64,000 nt of DNA from UBA7185 sp964606855 (lineage in GTDB: Bacteria; Bacillota; Peptococcia; Peptococcales; Peptococcaceae): the NCBI GenBank assembly GCA_964606855.1, contig CAZSHM010000001.1, positions 1 through 64,000 on the forward strand. Reading direction: 5' to 3'. Position numbers and translations under genes: made by a program. This document shows, one piece after another, positions 61,104 to 64,000 of the stretch. How positions within the stretch are numbered: the stretch's first letter is position 1; every line of letters begins with the position of its first letter. The notes below the pieces were generated by a model that had not been told where the DNA came from, made no database searches, and saw only the letters and a list, made by a program, of their open reading frames with translations.

Positions 61104-61892
61104 ATGAAGACACAAGTGGAAGCGGAGCGGGATCCGCTGGTTCTGGGCGGGCACGCCTTTGACTCCCGCTTCATCCTGGGATCAGGAAAATTCCGTCTCG
61201 ATCTGGTGCGGGCGGTGGCGGAGGAGGGCGGCGCGCAGATCCTCACCCTTGCCCTGCGGCGCGCGAACGAGGGCGGCGCGGAGAACATCCTCGACTACAT
61301 CCCCGAGGGCGTGACGCTGCTGCCGAACACGTCGGGGGCGCGCACGGCGGAGGAGGCGGTGCGCATCGCGCGGCTGGCGCGCGCCATCGGCTGCGGCGAC
61401 TTTGTGAAGGTGGAGGTCATCCGCGACAGCAAATACCTTCTGCCCGACAACTACGAGACGGTGCGCGCCACGGAGATTCTGGCCTCGGAGGGCTTTATCG
61501 TGCTGCCCTATATGTACCCCGATCTCAACGTGGCGCGGGCGCTGGTGGATGCCGGGGCCGCCGCTGTGATGCCTCTGGCGGCGCCGATCGGCAGCAACAA
61601 GGGATTGGCGACGCGGGAGTTTATCCAGATCCTTGTGGATGAGATCCCGCTGCCGATCATCGTGGACGCGGGCATCGGCAGGCCGTCCCAGGCCTGTGAG
61701 GCGATGGAGATGGGCGTTGCGGCGGTGATGGCGAACACCGCCGTGGCTACCGCCGGCGATGTGCGGCAGATGGCCGCGGCCTTCCGCCTGGCCATTGAGG
61801 CGGGGCGCAAGGCGTATCTGGCGGGGCCGGGCCGTGTGCTGGACCGCGCGGCGGAGGCCTCCAGCCCGCTGACGGGATTCCTGGAGGATTGA
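61104..61892 (+). CDS. thiG: Thiazole synthase
   Basis: A 262-residue TIM-barrel enzyme that joins deoxyxylulose phosphate, dehydroglycine and ThiS-bound sulfur to make the thiazole of thiamine. The Schiff-base Lys is in GDFVKVEVIRD; the phosphate-binding end GIGRPSQACEAMEMG and NTAVATAGD are intact. Length is normal. A GAGGAATG site precedes the ATG. The dehydroglycine should come from ThiH, encoded 80 bp downstream, which confirms the anaerobic (tyrosine-cleaving) form of the pathway rather than the ThiO route. Confidence 0.95.
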   Translation: MKTQVEAERDPLVLGGHAFDSRFILGSGKFRLDLVRAVAEEGGAQILTLALRRANEGGAENILDYIPEGVTLLPNTSGARTAEEAVRIARLARAIGCGDFVKVEVIRDSKYLLPDNYETVRATEILASEGFIVLPYMYPDLNVARALVDAGAAAVMPLAAPIGSNKGLATREFIQILVDEIPLPIIVDAGIGRPSQACEAMEMGVAAVMANTAVATAGDVRQMAAAFRLAIEAGRKAYLAGPGRVLDRAAEASSPLTGFLED

Positions 61893-61974
61893 AGAAGGGA
61901 GAACAGGCGCAGGGCCGGCCGAGGCGCGCAGGTGCGCTCCGGTCGGCCATCGAGGAAAGGTGGCTGCCAGAGCA

Positions 61975-63129
61975 ATGAATCTGAATCAGATTGATCCTAT
62001 GACCTATCTGCCCGGCATGGAGGTGATCTCCTCCGACGTGATGGAGCGGGTCTGCGGCGCGGCCGCGGCCTATGATCCCGCGTCCTACACCGCGCGCGAC
62101 GTGGAGCGGGCGCTCTCCCTGCCGCGCATCGACACCGAGGCCTACGGCGCGCTCCTCTCCCCCGCGGCGCAGCCCTATCTGGAGCAGATGGCGCGCAGAG
62201 CCCAGGCGGAGACCCGGGCGCACTTCGGCAACTCGGTGTGTCTCTTCACGCCGCTCTACATCGCCAACTACTGCGAGAATTACTGCGTGTACTGCGGCTT
62301 CAACTGCCACAACCATATCCGCCGCGCCAAACTGACGATGGAGGAGATCGAGGAGGAACTGCGGGCGATCGCCGGCACGGGCCTGCAGGAGATTTTGCTC
62401 CTGACGGGCGAATCGCGCGGCGCTTCCGGCGTGGAGTATATCGGGGAGGCGGTCCGGCTGGCGGCGCGCTACTTCCGCAACGTGGGGGTGGAGATCTACC
62501 CGCTCAACTCCGACGAGTATCGGTTCCTCCACCAGTGCGGCGCGGATTTTGTCTCGGTCTACCAGGAGACGTACGATCCGGAGCTGTACGCCGAAAAGCA
62601 CCTGAGCGGGCACAAACGGGTTTATCCCTACCGGTTCTATGCGCAGGAGCGGGCGCTCCTGGGCGGGATGCGCGGCGTAGCCTTCGGCGCGCTCCTGGGC
62701 CTGGGCGATTTCCGCAGGGACGCTTTCGCCGCCGGACTGCACGCCTACTATACGCAGCAGAAATACCCCCAGGCGGAGATTTCCTTCTCCTGCCCGCGGC
62801 TGCGGCCCTACATCCACAACGCCGACAACAATCCGAACGATGTCCACGAGACGCAGCTCCTGCAGGTGATCCTCTCCTACAGGCTGTTCCTGCCCTACGC
62901 GGGCATCACCATCTCCACCCGGGAGCGGGCGGGATTCCGCGACCACGCGGTGGAACTCTGCGCCACCAAGATCTCGGCCGGCGTCCATGTGGGCGTGGGC
63001 GGGCACGAGGCGCCGCAGAAGGGCGACGAGCAGTTTGAGATCTCCGATCCGCGCAGCGTGGAGCAGGTGGACGCCATGCTGCGCGCGCGCGGGCTGCAGC
63101 CGGTCTACATCGATTATCTGCGGGTGTAA
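61975..63129 (+). CDS. thiH: Radical-SAM tyrosine lyase ThiH
   Basis: A 384-residue radical S-adenosylmethionine enzyme that splits tyrosine into dehydroglycine and p-cresol. The cluster motif C-x3-C-x2-C is at about residues 100-107 (YCENYCVYCGFN); the family BATS-type C-terminus and TGESRGASGVEYI segment are complete. ATG 61975 is chosen because homologues begin NQIDPMTYLPGMEV; GTG 61960 is also in frame and closer to the GAGGAAAGG site, so the start is uncertain by five residues. thiE follows by four bases. Confidence 0.94.
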   Translation: MNLNQIDPMTYLPGMEVISSDVMERVCGAAAAYDPASYTARDVERALSLPRIDTEAYGALLSPAAQPYLEQMARRAQAETRAHFGNSVCLFTPLYIANYCENYCVYCGFNCHNHIRRAKLTMEEIEEELRAIAGTGLQEILLLTGESRGASGVEYIGEAVRLAARYFRNVGVEIYPLNSDEYRFLHQCGADFVSVYQETYDPELYAEKHLSGHKRVYPYRFYAQERALLGGMRGVAFGALLGLGDFRRDAFAAGLHAYYTQQKYPQAEISFSCPRLRPYIHNADNNPNDVHETQLLQVILSYRLFLPYAGITISTRERAGFRDHAVELCATKISAGVHVGVGGHEAPQKGDEQFEISDPRSVEQVDAMLRARGLQPVYIDYLRV

Positions 63130-63133
63130 GGCC

Positions 63134-63706
63134 ATGGAAATTCTCGCGGTGACCGACAGAAAGCAGTGTAGGGGAGATTTCCAGCGGCAGCTGGCGCGGC
63201 TGGCCGCCTCCGGCGTGGCGGCGATTCTCCTGCGGGAGAAGGATCTGCCGCGGGAGGCCTATCTGGAGCTGGCGCGCGCCTGCCGGGCGACCCTCCGGGG
63301 GACGGGGGTTCCTCTCATCGTCACCCACGATCCGGAGGCAGCGCGCCGGCTGGGGATCAGCGCGGTGCAGCTCTCCTTCGCGCAGATGGCATCGCTGCAC
63401 GGCACACTGGGGGATTTTTCGCGGGTTCTGGTTTCCATCCACAGCGTGGCGGAGGCGGAGCAGGCGGCGCGCTGGGGCGCCGGCGGCCTCATTGCCGGGC
63501 ATATCTTCGCCACCGACTGCAAACGGGGCCTTGCACCGCGCGGGATTGCGTTCCTGCGGGAGGTCTGCGGAGCGGTTCCGCTGCCTGTCTACGCGATCGG
63601 CGGCGTGACGGGGGAGACGTGGCCGCTCTTGGCGCAGACCGGCGCCGCGGGCGCCTGCGTGATGAGCCGTGCCATGGCGGAGGGACCGTTTTTCTGGCAG
63701 GCGTGA
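63134..63706 (+). CDS. thiE: ThiE/TenI family protein (thiamine phosphate synthase or thiazole tautomerase)
   Basis: A 190-residue TIM-barrel protein. It begins MEILAVTDRKQ and has VAAILLREKDLP (pyrophosphate-side residues), GHIFATDCKRGLAPRG, and the phosphate loop YAIGGVTGE. ThiE couples the thiazole and pyrimidine phosphates; TenI speeds aromatisation of the thiazole. The short length and the sequence around TDCKRGLAPRG are compatible with TenI, so thiE is the working call only. It is the last gene of the operon, four bases after thiH. No thiC, thiD or thiM lies in the window. Confidence 0.75.
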   Translation: MEILAVTDRKQCRGDFQRQLARLAASGVAAILLREKDLPREAYLELARACRATLRGTGVPLIVTHDPEAARRLGISAVQLSFAQMASLHGTLGDFSRVLVSIHSVAEAEQAARWGAGGLIAGHIFATDCKRGLAPRGIAFLREVCGAVPLPVYAIGGVTGETWPLLAQTGAAGACVMSRAMAEGPFFWQA

Positions 63707-63772
63707 GAGATCCGAGGCGCGGTCCCGGCGGAAAAATTTTGTGAATTTCCGCCGAATCGGCGGCAAAAACGG

Positions 63773-63801
63773 TTGACAAAAGAGGCGCGAGGGATTAAAC
63801 T
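63773..63801 (+). promoter_or_regulatory. Promoter of tRNA-Pro
   Basis: TTGACA (63773-63778), 17-bp spacer, TAAACT (63796-63801), about 60 bp before the tRNA. Confidence 0.75.
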
Positions 63802-63865
63802 ATAGAAGTTGTGTTGCACAGACTCTGCGGAAAGGCGGAGAGCGATGTGCCGCCAACTTCGATTG

Positions 63866-63942
63866 CGGGATGTGGCGCAGCTTGGTAGCGCGATTGCTTC
63901 GGGAGCAATAGGCCGCAGGTTCAAATCCTGTCATCCCGACCA
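63866..63942 (+). tRNA. tRNA-Pro (anticodon CGG)
   Basis: Acceptor CGGGATG with CATCCCG, D arm GGCGCAG..GCGC, anticodon stem ATTGC/GCAAT with loop TTCGGGA giving CGG, T loop GGTTCAAATCC, discriminator A and encoded CCA. The bases after it to the window end show no further feature. Confidence 0.95.
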
Positions 63943-64000
63943 CTCTAAAAGGCTTCGTTGCGTGGGTTCTCTGGGCAGAGTGCAGGCGCATGCGGGGCTT

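Overview
The window looks like the chromosome of a GC-rich, low-redox Bacillota (Firmicutes), most likely a member of the Clostridia, taken from a draft or metagenome assembly. The class call rests on the ctsR-mcsA-mcsB-clpC operon, a large SRP RNA with an Alu domain, a DUF4446 protein, tmcAL, an LTA-synthase-like enzyme and a QueH-type queuosine enzyme. An anaerobic lifestyle is suggested by a Re-citrate-synthase-type gene cluster, a radical-SAM ThiH, several Fe-S flavoproteins and a tryptophanyl-tRNA synthetase with an Fe-S-type cysteine set. Two runs of exactly 100 N (4561-4660, 50914-51013) are scaffold joins. Both are flanked by an identical overlap, so the joins are probably artificial and the real sequence continuous.

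Layout. 1-1348: a 5'-truncated flavodoxin, a DUF4405 membrane protein, a broken lipoprotein gene and the C-terminal scrap of a serine recombinase, in lower-GC DNA that looks like an old insertion site. 1418-8861: an apparently inducible redox module. Two flavoproteins are divergent from a PHP phosphoesterase and a TetR regulator, followed by a short-chain dehydrogenase and an iron alcohol dehydrogenase. The divergent region has a consensus promoter and two palindromes. 9060-14701: ECF sigma factor/anti-sigma pair, DNA polymerase IV, a sirtuin, tRNA-Lys and tmcAL. 14799-18501: a heterodimeric ABC exporter with one degenerate ATPase site. 18751-20978: an SDR, then a DUF4430/flavodoxin-stub/ECF S-component cluster likely for vitamin uptake.

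21241-26121: the CtsR-controlled protein quality control operon. 26324-27421: OhrR-like regulator with glutathione peroxidase. 27628-28808: SRP RNA, a 66-residue protein built of two repeats, tRNA-Ser and a small membrane protein. 29147-34463: cell envelope genes (LTA synthase-like, MreB, monofunctional transglycosylase), DUF4446 and a MarR regulator. 34598-39972: trpS, a 30-bp perfect palindrome, an unrecognised 227-residue protein, ybaK, a polysaccharide deacetylase, a two-TM protein and an isochorismatase-like hydrolase. 40214-46133: OPA-type transporter, queH, topB and a TraB-family membrane protein.

46224-50683: Re-citrate synthase-like enzyme, aconitase and isocitrate dehydrogenase, together enough to make 2-oxoglutarate from acetyl-CoA and oxaloacetate. 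51318-58820: an accessory stretch with an MFS carrier, a large alkaline-phosphatase-superfamily enzyme, a UDG-family glycosylase, a PNPOx-like flavoprotein, a chimeric transporter ORF and a LysR regulator that appears to start at ATT. 58890-59747: prephenate dehydrogenase. 59945-63706: thiamine thiazole operon thiS-thiF-thiG-thiH-thiE behind a leader containing a terminator. The window ends with tRNA-Pro. No CRISPR array, intact insertion sequence, prophage or obvious defence system was seen. The most unusual items are the chimeric transporter, the Fe-S-type TrpRS, the perfect palindrome beside the unknown gene at 35825, the repeat microprotein and the thiamine leader.
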